Positions 1-9,639 of a stretch of DNA of 64,000 nucleotides are shown here, one piece after another. The stretch is from Bimuria novae-zelandiae CBS 107.79. Taxonomy: Eukaryota; Ascomycota; Dothideomycetes; Pleosporales; Didymosphaeriaceae. How positions within the stretch are numbered: position 1 is the first letter of the stretch; every line of letters starts with the position of its first letter. The notes beneath the pieces are model-generated. The model was given only the letters and a program-made list of their open reading frames with translations, had not been told where the DNA came from and ran no database searches. The DNA is taken from positions 1,135,087 through 1,199,086 of the forward strand of contig ML976658.1 in NCBI GenBank assembly GCA_010015655.1, in the 5' to 3' direction. Made by a program: the position numbers and the translations under genes.

Positions 1-646
1 ACCGAGTTGGAAAAACGAGAATGCGCCGATGCTGCAACTAGCCGCTTTAAAGATGGGGAACCAAGGGTCGTGGTACGTTTTGAGAAGTAATCAGTGGTAA
101 AAGTTGTAAGCGTCAAGGAGTACAGGTGCTTTGATACAAGACGTAATGCCTGGCGATCTGCGAGAGGCAAGTATAGAATGACGGCGTCAACCAACTCGAC
201 GGGGAGACTCTCCATGCTGGAAATCATAATCAAGGCTGTGGGGTTGGAGTGTGGCGTTGCAGATGTCATGGGGTTGTGGAGTTGAAGCACGGGCCAGTGC
301 TCTGACAGATCACAGCCGGACGGAAAGAGTTGCTCATTGACCCCACCTGGCCAAGTGACTGCGCTATTCTCGCTCACCACTTCCAGCATTCACTGGCCGC
401 CCTCCTAGCTTCTTTGCGCCCTATTTTGTAACTGAATTCCACTCGCCACTCCGACCATAACACTCTCTTCAACCTCGCCGGCGTAGGCACCCGAGACACA
501 CACAGCCCGCAGTCTGTCGGCAAAACTTGGACCCGGAACGGCTCAAAGGAACATACTGCACACAAAATACTACATATTGCATACGCTACACGCTGCATAT
601 TACATACTACACACTTCCGCCCCCACTCCGCTCTCGACTTTCAAGC
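1..646. other. Non-coding lead-in and probable 5' UTR/promoter
   Basis: I see no convincing gene here. The short open frame at 94-285 has no recognisable domain. From about 440 the + strand becomes rich in C, T and A and ends in CATA/TACA-type low-complexity sequence (about 555-610), which fits the promoter and 5' UTR of the gene starting at 647. The open frame of that gene runs upstream to 527, but that extension is low-complexity and translates to an implausible Tyr/Thr-rich leader. Confidence 0.5.
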
Positions 647-1405
647 ATGGACTCTATGCGCAGCCTCAACACTTCCCTCCCGAGAACCCGCCGGCGGCTG
701 CCGAACCTGCAGCCCGACACGCACAAGGTCTTCAAGGAAACAGCGCTGACCGTCACCAACCTCTACCGAACCGCCCTCGCAGACATTGAACGCTCCCGCT
801 CGGATGGCTACCAGCAGGCCCTGGAAGATCTGCTCGGCTTTTTGGACAATGAAAATCTGGGAGTAGGAGACGGCGAAGGGTGGCGCATCAGGCAATGGGC
901 GACGGAGCGTCTGGACGGAGCACTGCCGATGGCTTCGACGAGCGACACCGACGAGGAGACGACCGAGGAACAGCGAGCCCGCAGCTCTTCGCCCGTCGTG
1001 GAGCATGTTCTGGAGGAGAAGCAGCCTGCACAGCCAACCCCACGCAGCGACTCAGCTCCTCCAGCTGCGGCAGAGCCAGGAACCATCGACACGGAAATGG
1101 CACCGCTTCCGCCTGTGTTTCACTTTGCGTCACCTCAGGTCCTTCCCACAAACAACAACATGGACAATGCGACCTACGATCTCGCCGCAGCTGCCCGTCG
1201 TGCCTTCCCCACACCCCGCCGCAACTCCAACCGATCGTCGTCTCGAAACCTGCAACGCTCGGTAGCCCAGAACCTCGTGTCACTCGGCAACGGCGCCGGC
1301 CAGAAGCGCAAGCTCATGAACGACTTCTTTAATATCGACTTCAACCACGACCGACGGGACAGAGACGGACCGGGAGGAGGCCCCAAGCGCGGACGGATGA
1401 CCTGA
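647..1405 (+). CDS. Conserved fungal protein of unknown function, probably nuclear
   Basis: A 252-residue protein. I start it at the ATG at 647 (second residue Asp) because the upstream in-frame part (527-646) is low-complexity and looks like UTR. Residues 20-92 form the only compact part: a helical stretch with VFKETALTVTNLYRTAL, then GYQQALEDLLGFLDNENLGVGDGEGW and RQWATERLD. I recall this arrangement from uncharacterised filamentous-ascomycete proteins but can give it no function. The middle (about 95-205) is acidic and Ser/Pro/Ala-rich and probably disordered. The C-terminus has QKRKLMNDFFNIDF followed by GGGPKRGRMT; the basic KRK and KRGR patches could act as nuclear localisation signals, which is inference. 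No intron is needed. It lies upstream of the AP-3 mu gene on the same strand. Confidence 0.75.
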   Translation: MDSMRSLNTSLPRTRRRLPNLQPDTHKVFKETALTVTNLYRTALADIERSRSDGYQQALEDLLGFLDNENLGVGDGEGWRIRQWATERLDGALPMASTSDTDEETTEEQRARSSSPVVEHVLEEKQPAQPTPRSDSAPPAAAEPGTIDTEMAPLPPVFHFASPQVLPTNNNMDNATYDLAAAARRAFPTPRRNSNRSSSRNLQRSVAQNLVSLGNGAGQKRKLMNDFFNIDFNHDRRDRDGPGGGPKRGRMT

Positions 1406-2314
1406 GTGGGGCTCGAGCGCTTTGGAACGGAATGATTAACGGTCCCTTTGCATTGCACCAGCGACGGCGTTTTCCATACTGGCGATAGGAGGGGATTGCG
1501 GGCCGTGGCATTTACTGGGACATTTTCTTATGAAGCTCGCTTGATACCACTCTGAGCCGAGGATAGGCTCTCCTTTGGAGACGATGCATCGGGCGGTGTC
1601 TGTGCATAGATTTTGGCAATAGCCGTGTGAATATAATGGACATTCGTATAATACAATTTCCTCCTTGTGTGGGTGATGTTACAGCATGTGTACAGTGGGG
1701 GTGGGTATCCCTAATGTCCCAGTGCAACGCCTCCAGCTTCCGAGTGCTCCCGTGACTCTCCATTGTTTCCCTTGCATCGTATGGTATCATGCAAACCATC
1801 GGTACACGCCTGCCCCTACCAACAACGCCGATGTGCCGGTGATGGCTGCTCTGCGACTCGCCATGCCAAACATGCTCTTGCTCCTCTTTATGACGGCTTC
1901 CTGTGCTTTCAGTTGCGAGTGCCCGGACGTGTACGTGTATGCTCCGAGACCGATGAATGCGCTGCTTCCTAGACAGCATCAGCTCTCTGCATCAAGGGTC
2001 TGCCTCAAAGGTCGAGTATACCGATCACACGACACGGCGTGCAGTCGTCGAACTGCGCCTTGTCTTCCTTGAGCGCCTCATGGAGAGACGGAATATCTTT
2101 TTGCGCCATTTTTAAACTGCGCACCGCGCGCACACAGTTGTTGCCGGCTGTGTTGGGAGGGATGGCGGATACAAAAGTCGACATGGTCGTCCAAGCGCAA
2201 GCAACTGGACCCCTGCAGCTCCGTCATTTCACAGCTCCGAACAACCCCCGCCGACAGCCCCTCGAGCGCCACCACGAGGCCTCCGGATGGAGTTCCTCTC
2301 CTCCCACGCTAATT
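1406..2314. other. Intergenic, no gene recognised
   Basis: About 0.9 kb between two + strand genes. Open frames occur on both strands (for example 1512-1979 on the minus strand and 1686-2072 on the plus strand) but they overlap one another, have no domain I recognise and show a composition expected by chance. The first part is probably the 3' UTR of the upstream gene and the last part the promoter of the AP-3 mu gene. Confidence 0.5.
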
Positions 2315-4132
2315 ATGAGCCCGATAGAAGCTCTCTATATTTTCGATGAGAACAAGTATTTCCTCCAGACCCTCATTACTTGTTTAGTAAGCTAACAGTA
2401 TGTGTGCAGCACACCCCTCCTCGAGCACACCTACGCTGGTCGTCCGCCTTCGGGCAGCACCCTCCTCCCACTCTACCTCGCACACCCCAAACCACGACCG
2501 TCCTTGGTATACCTACCCAATACGAACCCACCGACGTTACTCTACAGCGTAATACAGGACCAGCTGCTTTTGCTGTGCCCGACCAGCAGCGACACAGAAC
2601 CTTTACAGGTCCTCGAGTTTCTCCACCGCGTCACCGATGCCCTGGAGGACTTCCTCGGCGGGCCGCTGCTCGCTAGTAAAATAGAGAGCCACTACGATGT
2701 CATTGCGCAGTTGCTGGGCGAGATGGTGGACGGCGGCTTGGTCAGCACCACGGAGCCGAATGCGCTGAGGGACGTGGTGGATGCGCCGTCCACGATTAAG
2801 AGTCTGCTGGCGGGCGTAGGGTTGCCGAGCTCTACACCTTCCTCATCCTCATCAAACTCGCCATTTGCGCTAGGAGGAGGCAGGGGTGCGTCCCCTAGGA
2901 TGGGCGGTATGGGCGGGAATATTGGTGTGGGCGGCATCGGAGGCGGAGGCACGACAAGTACGGTACCATGGCGGAGGGCGAATGTCAGACACACGAGCAA
3001 TGAGATGTATGTCGACATCGTGGAGACGCTGCACGTCACGCTATCTCCGTCGGGGAGACCGCTGGCCGCCCTCGCAAACGGGATGATTGCCTTTACGGCA
3101 AAGGTTTCTGGTGTACCAGACCTGCTTCTCCAACTGGGATGTCCAGGCGGTATATCCAACGCTGTGTCACTTCCAACATTCCATCCCTGCGTCAGACTCA
3201 ACCGGTGGAGAGATCACCCTGGAGAACTATCCTTCGTGCCGCCAGACGGACGCTTCACGCTTGCAGGGTACGAAGTCGATTTATTAGGACCCGCTGCCTT
3301 GGATGCCTTCTCCACCACCACTCCCGCAAATGCGGCACCAAAGTTGAATATCCCCGCCACAGTCTCTGTGCAAACATCGCTCGGCCCCACCGGCTCAGAC
3401 TTCGAAGTCAGACTGCAACTCAACCCGCGCTTCAAAGGCAAAGCCCCCTCGCCCCTCCCCAGCTCAACAGGGAGCTCCTTCAGCGGAAGAGGCGGTCTAG
3501 GCAAAGGTCTCGGCGGAGCAGCTTTCGGCGGCGCCGCCACAACAGGGACGACAGCGGCCCCCGCCATGGACGGCATGGTCATCCACGTGCCCGTCCCATC
3601 GAGCGTGAAAACCGTCGTCGACCTAAAAGTACCCCGCGGCTCTGGCGAAGCCGTGTTCCAAGCGACAGAGAGCCGTATCAGATGGGCCATCAACAGCCGC
3701 GAGATTGCCATCCTCATGTCCAACGACCGCGGCACCGGCGCCGGCATGCTTACTACCTTACGCGGCACTGTTGTCGGCCACGACGGCGATGAAGACGAGC
3801 ATGGAGACACGAGTCTGGGATTATCTAGTAACACGTACGACTACGACGATGATCAGACGGGTGCGTATCAGTCTCCTTCTGCTCATGCTTCCTCCGTACC
3901 GGCGGCTGCGAAGGAGGGAAAGGGAGGAGATACGGTGAAGAGGAATAAAGTGCTGATGCCGAGCTGTGCGACGATTAGCTTTACGGTGAAGGGCTGGCTG
4001 CCGAGTGGGATTAAAGTGGAGGCATTGACGTTGGATCAGAGGAGGAGTAAGGGGTTGGGCGCGGGGGTGCAGCCGTATAAGGGGGTGAAGTATTTGTGCG
4101 TGAGTAGGAAGGGCGTAGAGACGAGGTGTTAG
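2315..4132 (+). CDS. apm3: AP-3 adaptor complex mu subunit
   Basis: Medium (mu) chain of the AP-3 adaptor, which selects cargo for transport from the Golgi/endosome to the vacuole. I reconstruct two exons, 2315-2355 and 2410-4132, joined across a 54-nt GTATTT...GCAG intron; the product is 587 residues. The splice yields an N-terminus running IEALYIFDENN into TPLLEHTYAGRP, the start of the longin-like mu domain. The mu-homology (cargo-binding) domain begins at about residue 205 with NEMYVDIVETLHVTLSP and carries GMIAFTAKVSG and PDLLLQLGCPGG. It ends at the true C-terminus, where PYKGVKYL precedes VETRC; most mu subunits end in a short R-C-type tail. Gly/Ser-rich linkers (about 150-195 and 365-400) and an acidic loop (about 470-500) are longer than in yeast and probably disordered. 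The symbol follows yeast APM3. Confidence 0.92.
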
Positions 4133-4596
4133 GTAGGACAATGGATTAGTGGATGAGATGTTTGGATGGATGCTTGATGATCATGGTGTTGTGGATGTGT
4201 GTGGTACGTGGATGCTCGGTTAGTGATCGATCGACCTTGGTTCGGGGAAGTCTGTTAGAGCTGAACAGACATCTTTAAGATCTTTGACTCTTGTAAGAGG
4301 TCTATAAGCCTATTGCAAGACTCACGTAAGTGTCTGTCAAGCTTGCAAGCCTTCAACGTTGAATATTTCTAACAAGGGCCCTACAAAAGCTCCTACAGGC
4401 CGTCCGCGCCTCGCTTGGGGACGGCCGAAATCTTCATACTGCGATGCTCTTGCATCGAATCCTAAAACCCGTTTATCGTGCTTCACTGTCTTCGCAATTC
4501 GTCTTGCGGGTAAAATTTCCAGTAGTAAATATGTAGTAGCTCTGTGACCTGATCTAATGTTGCTTCTGGATTACGTCCACCCTTGCACATGCTGAG
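4133..4596. other. Intergenic, no gene recognised
   Basis: A 464-bp gap between the convergent AP-3 mu gene and the HET pseudogene. It contains short imperfect repeats (ACATCTTTAAGATC and CTTGCAAG-like palindromes near 4265-4350) and a 62-codon open frame of no recognisable content. Confidence 0.5.
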
Positions 4597-7298
4597 TCAC
4601 TGTGGCCGCGATAGCCAATGACTAAGCCTGCGCTGCTCAAAGAGCATCTTGCAGCATTCTATGTGGCTATTCATAGCGGCAGCCTCGAAAGCCGCCACAC
4701 GGCACCATTTCCCACGAATATCCTTGCACATGAATGGCATGTACTCATGATTGGGTTCAAGTGGGTCAACCTTTGATATGCAGTTCCAGAAATCTGCAGA
4801 ACGGCCATCATGGCAGGTTTTCCACAGTAGATAGTCGTCAGAGAACTTCATGACGTGCTGCCGCCGTTGAAGCACTTCTTTCATGGGTAAATCAAAGACG
4901 CTTGTTGCCGGAAGAACGTAAATATTCCAAAGAAAATCAACTGCCATGGTGTACCGTTCTCTTACATCGGTCGAGTTCTGGGATAGTTTATCTGCAACAG
5001 CTTCGGGAAAGGCGTCATGAAAAGTGCTTAAGACACTGTCGACGATTACTTGCTTCCACCACGGCGACGCTGAGCTGCGGGGCAGGAGCGCACAAAGAAG
5101 ACCATGCATTCGATCCGGGTCTCGTTTTGAGAACTTGACCAACTTTTGAACGACCAACTTGCCCCATAGGGGACGCTGGGTAGTCGCCTCCAATAACCCT
5201 TCGAATACCTCAAGGTGTTCAGAGAGGTTGTCGTAGTTGTATTGTGCGACAATAAATCGATCTTGCAGTGGTATCCCGGCATTTCCAATCACCCAAACCA
5301 CGTCACCCCAGACGTCGAAGAAAAAGGCCAGCTTCAGCGCTCGATTTCCTGACAAGTTGATCAATAGGAAAGAGAGTAGTTCCATACCACTTTCAAGGTT
5401 AACTGCTGGTCGAGCTCGAACTTCGACAACATCCAATTCATCTTTGACAAGGTTGTCTTCCCATGGTGCGTCCTTCAAATCTCGTTTCAGGTCAAGATAC
5501 AAGTCCCAGTTGGGACTGATCTGGCGCAAATCTCGAAAATGCTCGACAGCCTTAGCTAGCAGAGTCTAGCATTGCCGAAGAAAATCAGACCCTCGTGCAA
5601 TGAGACTCTCTAAATCGTCTCTCCTGTTGGTGTCTTCGAGTACTCGCGCCATCGAGGAGAGCTCTAGGAGCTGTGCCGCTGGAGTGCGCGATCGCTGCGC
5701 AACATGGACCCAACGCTCTGTCCAGCCGGCGTCAAGGATCCAAACGAGCTGGAAACTGCGAGCGTACCGTGCAGGTGCTGATGTTTCATCGCTCCGGTTG
5801 TCGCGACCTGGACGATGAACAAAAGTCGACCCTGCCCAAAAGAGAGCCTTCGTTAGGCTTCTTGGAAAATTGGCCAATATCACCACGAATATGAAGCAGG
5901 TTTCTTGTGGCCGAATGACTATAGCGCCCGCACTACCCTCGAGCCAGCAAACTATAGCGCCGGGTCGAACGGCAGCAGTGGAGTTATGCAAGATCCATCG
6001 CATCTCAACCGGATGAGACTCCAGATGGACCATGGGGCAGCGGTCGTATGTAGGGATGATGGAGACTATCTAGCGGTTGCTCTTCGAGTTGTCCATTTTG
6101 CTGACGTAGCCCACAGTGCATCCTTTCCCTACAACTTGACCATATTCTTGCCCCGCGTTTGAGATCCAGCTGGCTTGAACTTGCGGACCCAGGATGGATT
6201 GTACCAAGTTTCGGAATAAAACAGGCCACTCCATACCGTAATCCGGTACAATTTCAGGTTCATCTGCTCTCTGAGAAGTCATACCAAGCAAAGCGTACAC
6301 TTTGTCGCGCCAATCCGTGGCTTCACGTAGACGAAATATGTTGACGAGCTGGGACAGAGAACACATTTTGAGCCGGAAGGGCTCGCCTACTGTGTATTTC
6401 TTCACACGCAACACGCTGGCATCGCCAAGTAGGTATATCATTGGGGAGATAACACTGCGCACATGCGGGTCATTGAAAACTCTTAACAGACCAGGTAAGC
6501 CTTGGTAAAAGCAGGCACCTGTGATTTCTTCGTCACCGTACAGGACCACCATCACCCGGGCTGCTGCTATCTCTTGAAGCACCTTCAGCTTGTTAGTCGA
6601 ATTCGACCAGAGGAGGAAATCATTACCGAAATTCGACGGAATCATGGTCGGCGCTAAAGCGCCATAGTACGATCTACAGCAGCTGCATGAGCCTGGCCTT
6701 TGATGCTGGACTTATCCGCTATTACTGCAAGAGGAGACTCTCCTATAGGGTGATAACTATCACCATATTCGTCTGGGTCCTCAATTTCATTTTCATAATC
6801 TGATTGGAGATTCTTCTGCCGACGATGCACTCGACTGGCCTCTTCCCGGAGAAAATCCATCGCCTCGTTACTCCCTTCCGCCTCTCCGCCGAGCCACACA
6901 ACAACTCTACTAGCATACGCATGGATTATGGCCATGATCTGCACTTGCTGTGATCTCTCTTAAAGATCATCTTGATTAATGCACGCAGCATCGACCCACA
7001 AGACGCGATCAAGCTGCAGATCTCGCAGCCTTGTTAGCGCCCCATGCAGGTTTTTCGTCACAGCAAGCTGAGCGTCACCGATATAGATCTTCGATTTGTC
7101 CGCTACATCACTCCATACGTACGACAGGCACTCATAAAGATGTGAGGTACGAACTGGCGTCGTGAGAGAGTAGTTGAATACCTCGCATTGGACTGGGGAG
7201 GAAGCGAGGCGGGCGGGGAGGAGACGCAGGAGGCGGATACTGTTGGGATGGGGTAGGAGAGGGGAGTATGTGTAGGTGGGTCTTGTATCGTTGGCCAT
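4597..7298 (-). pseudogene. HET-domain (heterokaryon incompatibility) gene, five premature stops
   Basis: Reads 7298 to 4597. HET proteins trigger cell death when genetically different hyphae fuse, and the family is large in Pezizomycotina. The HET core is clear: YECLSYVWSD (about residue 55), RVLWVDAACINQDDL, then QQVQIMAIIHAYASRVVVWLGG, and after an intron VLQEIAAARVMVVLYGD. The remaining ~600 codons are the variable C-terminal half and end at a natural TGA (4597). The frame is broken by TAA (6960-6962), TAG (6654-6656), TGA (6642-6644), TAG (6070-6072) and TAG (5566-5568). The likely original codons (CAA, CAG, CGA, TGG) would each need one C-to-T or G-to-A change. A 44-nt intron (6583-6626, GTAATG, CTAAC branch site, AG) restores the frame between the second and third open segments, so the gene has no other frameshift. 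RIP leaking from the nearby transposon is a reasonable cause. Confidence 0.88.
6583..6626 (-). other. Probable spliceosomal intron in the HET pseudogene
   Basis: On the minus strand this 44-nt segment starts GTAATG, has a consensus GACTAAC branch site near its 3' end and stops at AG. Removing it moves the reading frame from the segment ending in ...RRI to VLQEIAAAR, exactly restoring the conserved HET motif R-R-I-x-V-L-Q-E-I. Confidence 0.7.
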
Positions 7299-7424
7299 CT
7301 TCAGCTTGAAGAGAGGACAGCTAACAACGAGATTTAGGTCAGACGGGATGGAAGTGGTGTAGCAGCCTGCGAGAGAAGGCTGAGCTTCATCACATGACGT
7401 AGCTTACCGTGGCGGTTATCGGTG

Positions 7425-7471
7425 GTTTCGTAAAATCCCGCTACACATGTGATCTGGGCGCTTGTTAGGTA
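7425..7471 (+). repeat. Left TIR of the Tc1-like element (outer half)
   Basis: This stretch, continued at 9581-9602 beyond the inserted pogo-like element, is the inverted counterpart of about 12706-12772. The perfect core is the first 27 bases (from GTTTCG to ATGTGA); beyond it there are several mismatches. Confidence 0.75.
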
Positions 7472-7519
7472 ACGTGTCCGTGCACCCAATGCACGGATTC
7501 AGCCAATGCACGCCGAACA
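7472..7519 (+). repeat. Left TIR of pogo-like element 1
   Basis: 48 bp, identical to the reverse complement of 9533-9580. It contains a hairpin CCGTGCA-CCCAA-TGCACGG and two copies of CCAATGCACG about 17 bp apart, which could be paired transposase-binding sites. Confidence 0.95.
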
Positions 7520-7623
7520 CCATAAACGCTCTATTAGAAATAAGGCTGCAGAACCACCCACAAACAATATTATTATAAGATTTTCTACTAGGATAGTAAA
7601 TCGATAGCTGCGATTCATTTGCA

Positions 7624-9483
7624 CTATTTAAATCTATCTAGAAGCTTGACGTCGCGGCCGCTCCGTGTGGATTTGGTTAGGGCAGCAGATGCGCCCTTTA
7701 AGGCCTCCCTAACATCCGTAGCATCAACAACACGTTTCTGACGCTTTCTGCTCTGTGGAGATGGCTGAGAAGCTTTTCTCTTACTCCTTTGGGATAGTTG
7801 TAGAGCCTTTTTAGCATTATCGGCAGACTTCTGGGCAGTGCGCTGAGCTGCCTTTTTAGCTCTCTCCTTCTCCTTTGCCTTCTTCGCTGCCTCTCTCGCT
7901 GCACGCTTTTCTTGCTGGATTTTCTCCTTGTATAGCTTAGCTGCCTTCTTTAGCTCTACTATCTTTACTTTTTAAAGCTGCTACTGCTTATCCTCTTGCT
8001 CCTTAATTAATTAATAATAACGTGCCTCCCTTACTTTCCTTAGTGACTATAAGATAGCCCCACCATAATACTTCTAGCGCTGTTAAAGGTCTAGAGCTTT
8101 GCTCTTCTTATTACGCTTCTTCTTAATAGATAGCGCCTGCCTAAGCCTATTGTTGTCATGCTTAAGCAGCTCATTTTTAATAGATAGGTAGTAGAGTGAT
8201 TAACGAAGCTTCTGTGTATCCTTGCTACTTTAATTACTTACTATAGAGCGTACAAGCCTATCCATCTTTCTCCAGTCATAATCGCTAAGCCCTAATAAGG
8301 AGCTATTGCTTGATTCTTAATCCTAGGTGAACCTATTAAGGATAGGGTTAGGATTAGGTGGCGATATACCTGTGGCTCTAAAAGAGCTAAGGATAGTTAA
8401 TTCCTTAAAAGAGGCCTTCCACGCATTCTAGAATAGGGGAAAGAAGTTGCCTTTAGTAATAGAAGCTAGGCCCTGGCTTCTATAAAGGTATCTTGATAGC
8501 TCTGCTAAGTAGGCTGTTGATAGAGGCTTAAACATCGCAATATTAAGTGGCTAAAGTGTATAAGTTAAATAATGAGGCAGGATAGCAAGCAGGATCCTAT
8601 TCTAATTATAGTAGTTAATAAAGTCTATAGTGACATGAGATCCGTGGCCGTCTATAATTAAAAGTCGGTATAATCGTCGAGCCTTCTCTTTTATACAGCG
8701 ATCAAACACCTGCTCAAGCCAGGCAAGCCCGATATCGTTGTTTGTCCAGCCAGAGGATGATGAGGTGATAAAGACTTCATAATATCCTGCCTTGATATCC
8801 TCTACCCAGCTTGATTGGATGTCCTTGTTGGCAGCCTCATAGATAAGGCTTGGCGGCAAAGCTGATCCATCAGCGCAGATACATGCTAGGAGCGTGATCC
8901 ACGCGCGATTGCCATCCTGGAGTAATGCCCTAACCTCCTTCTTCTCCCACATTCGTCTGCTGAATATCCTCTTTGTTCTACCAACGATACCGATCAGGAC
9001 ACCTTTTTCATCCATATTGTAGATATAACGAGGATCTATGCGATATTAATCGATCTTGCTGTGTACAAGGTTGAAATAGAGGCGATATTTATCCACTAAA
9101 TTAGCTTTGTGGCGATTGCTGTCCATGCCGACGGTCCATTACGAGATGAGATAAATGCTGTGTTAGTTAATAAAGCGGGTAACCCAGCTCTCGCTAACTG
9201 GCTCCTTTGCTATCGTCGAGGCAAAATTCTGTATCATCTCTCTAGTAGGAGGTATATGTCTCTCTATGAGCCTTTTGATATATCGTACAAGCTCCTGCTC
9301 TTGCTGTGGGTTAAGCTTTCGCTAATTAATTGTGTTGGCTGCACGCGTCGCGGTAACACCTCGGTGCCTTCATAAGAGTGTAGATCGATTAACACCATAT
9401 CTAGTAGCAATTTCTGTATATGAAAAATCTTCTCTTAGTTCTCGCGATTCGATCTCATCTATCGCAGCTTGAATTGGATCCAT
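7624..9483 (-). pseudogene. Pogo/Fot1-type transposase with several stops
   Basis: Read from the ATG at 9483 to TAG at 7624-7626, this is one continuous frame of 620 codons interrupted only by stops. The N-terminus starts MDPIQAAIDEIESREL and carries FSYTEIATRYGVNRSTL, the psq-type helix-turn-helix. A CENP-B-type HTH follows (QEQELVRYIKRLIERHIPPTREMIQ, then SESWVTRFI). The DDE catalytic domain is intact over 8602-9015: YIYNMDEKGVLIG supplies the first Asp, ANKDIQSSWVEDI and GWTNNDIGLAWLEQVFD follow, and LLIIDGHGSHV holds the second Asp. The C-terminal 250 codons are Lys/Arg-rich. At least three stops (for example TAA in KID*YRIDP, near 9040) fit CAA-to-TAA or similar. An active copy would cut and paste the element at TA sites. 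Confidence 0.88.
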
Positions 9484-9532
9484 ATTGGTGGAGTTATCGT
9501 GTGTTGAAAGTAGGGAGTTTTGACGCGTCGGA

Positions 9533-9580
9533 TGTTCGGCGTGCATTGGCTGAATCCGTGCATTGGGTGCACGGACACGT
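9533..9580 (-). repeat. Right TIR of pogo-like element 1
   Basis: 48 bp, perfect inverted copy of 7472-7519, followed by the TA target duplication at 9581-9582. Confidence 0.95.
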
Positions 9581-9639
9581 TAATCGCTTCCTGCGCGTCA
9601 TTTGACCCCACCTATTTTTCTGTACAATTAGATGCCGTA

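Larger units (their letters stand above)
7472..9580 (-). mobile_element. Pogo/Fot1-like DNA transposon nested in the Tc1-like TIR
   Basis: A 2,109-bp element bounded by perfect 48-bp terminal inverted repeats (7472-7519 and 9533-9580). A TA sits on each side (7470-7471 and 9581-9582), the target duplication expected for this superfamily. The ends read ACGTGTCC...GGACACGT. The transposase (7624-9483) is on the minus strand and carries stops. Unlike the Tc1-like host element, the TIRs and much of the coding region keep normal base composition, so this element is younger or less exposed to RIP. Confidence 0.93.

Noticed and set aside
1512..1979. 155-codon minus-strand frame as a gene
   Set aside because: No domain, overlaps a + strand frame of similar length, and its composition is consistent with chance in GC-balanced sequence.
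9109..9605. Plus-strand frames 9109-9375 and 9420-9605
   Set aside because: They are shadows of the minus-strand pogo transposase (7624-9483) and its TIR.
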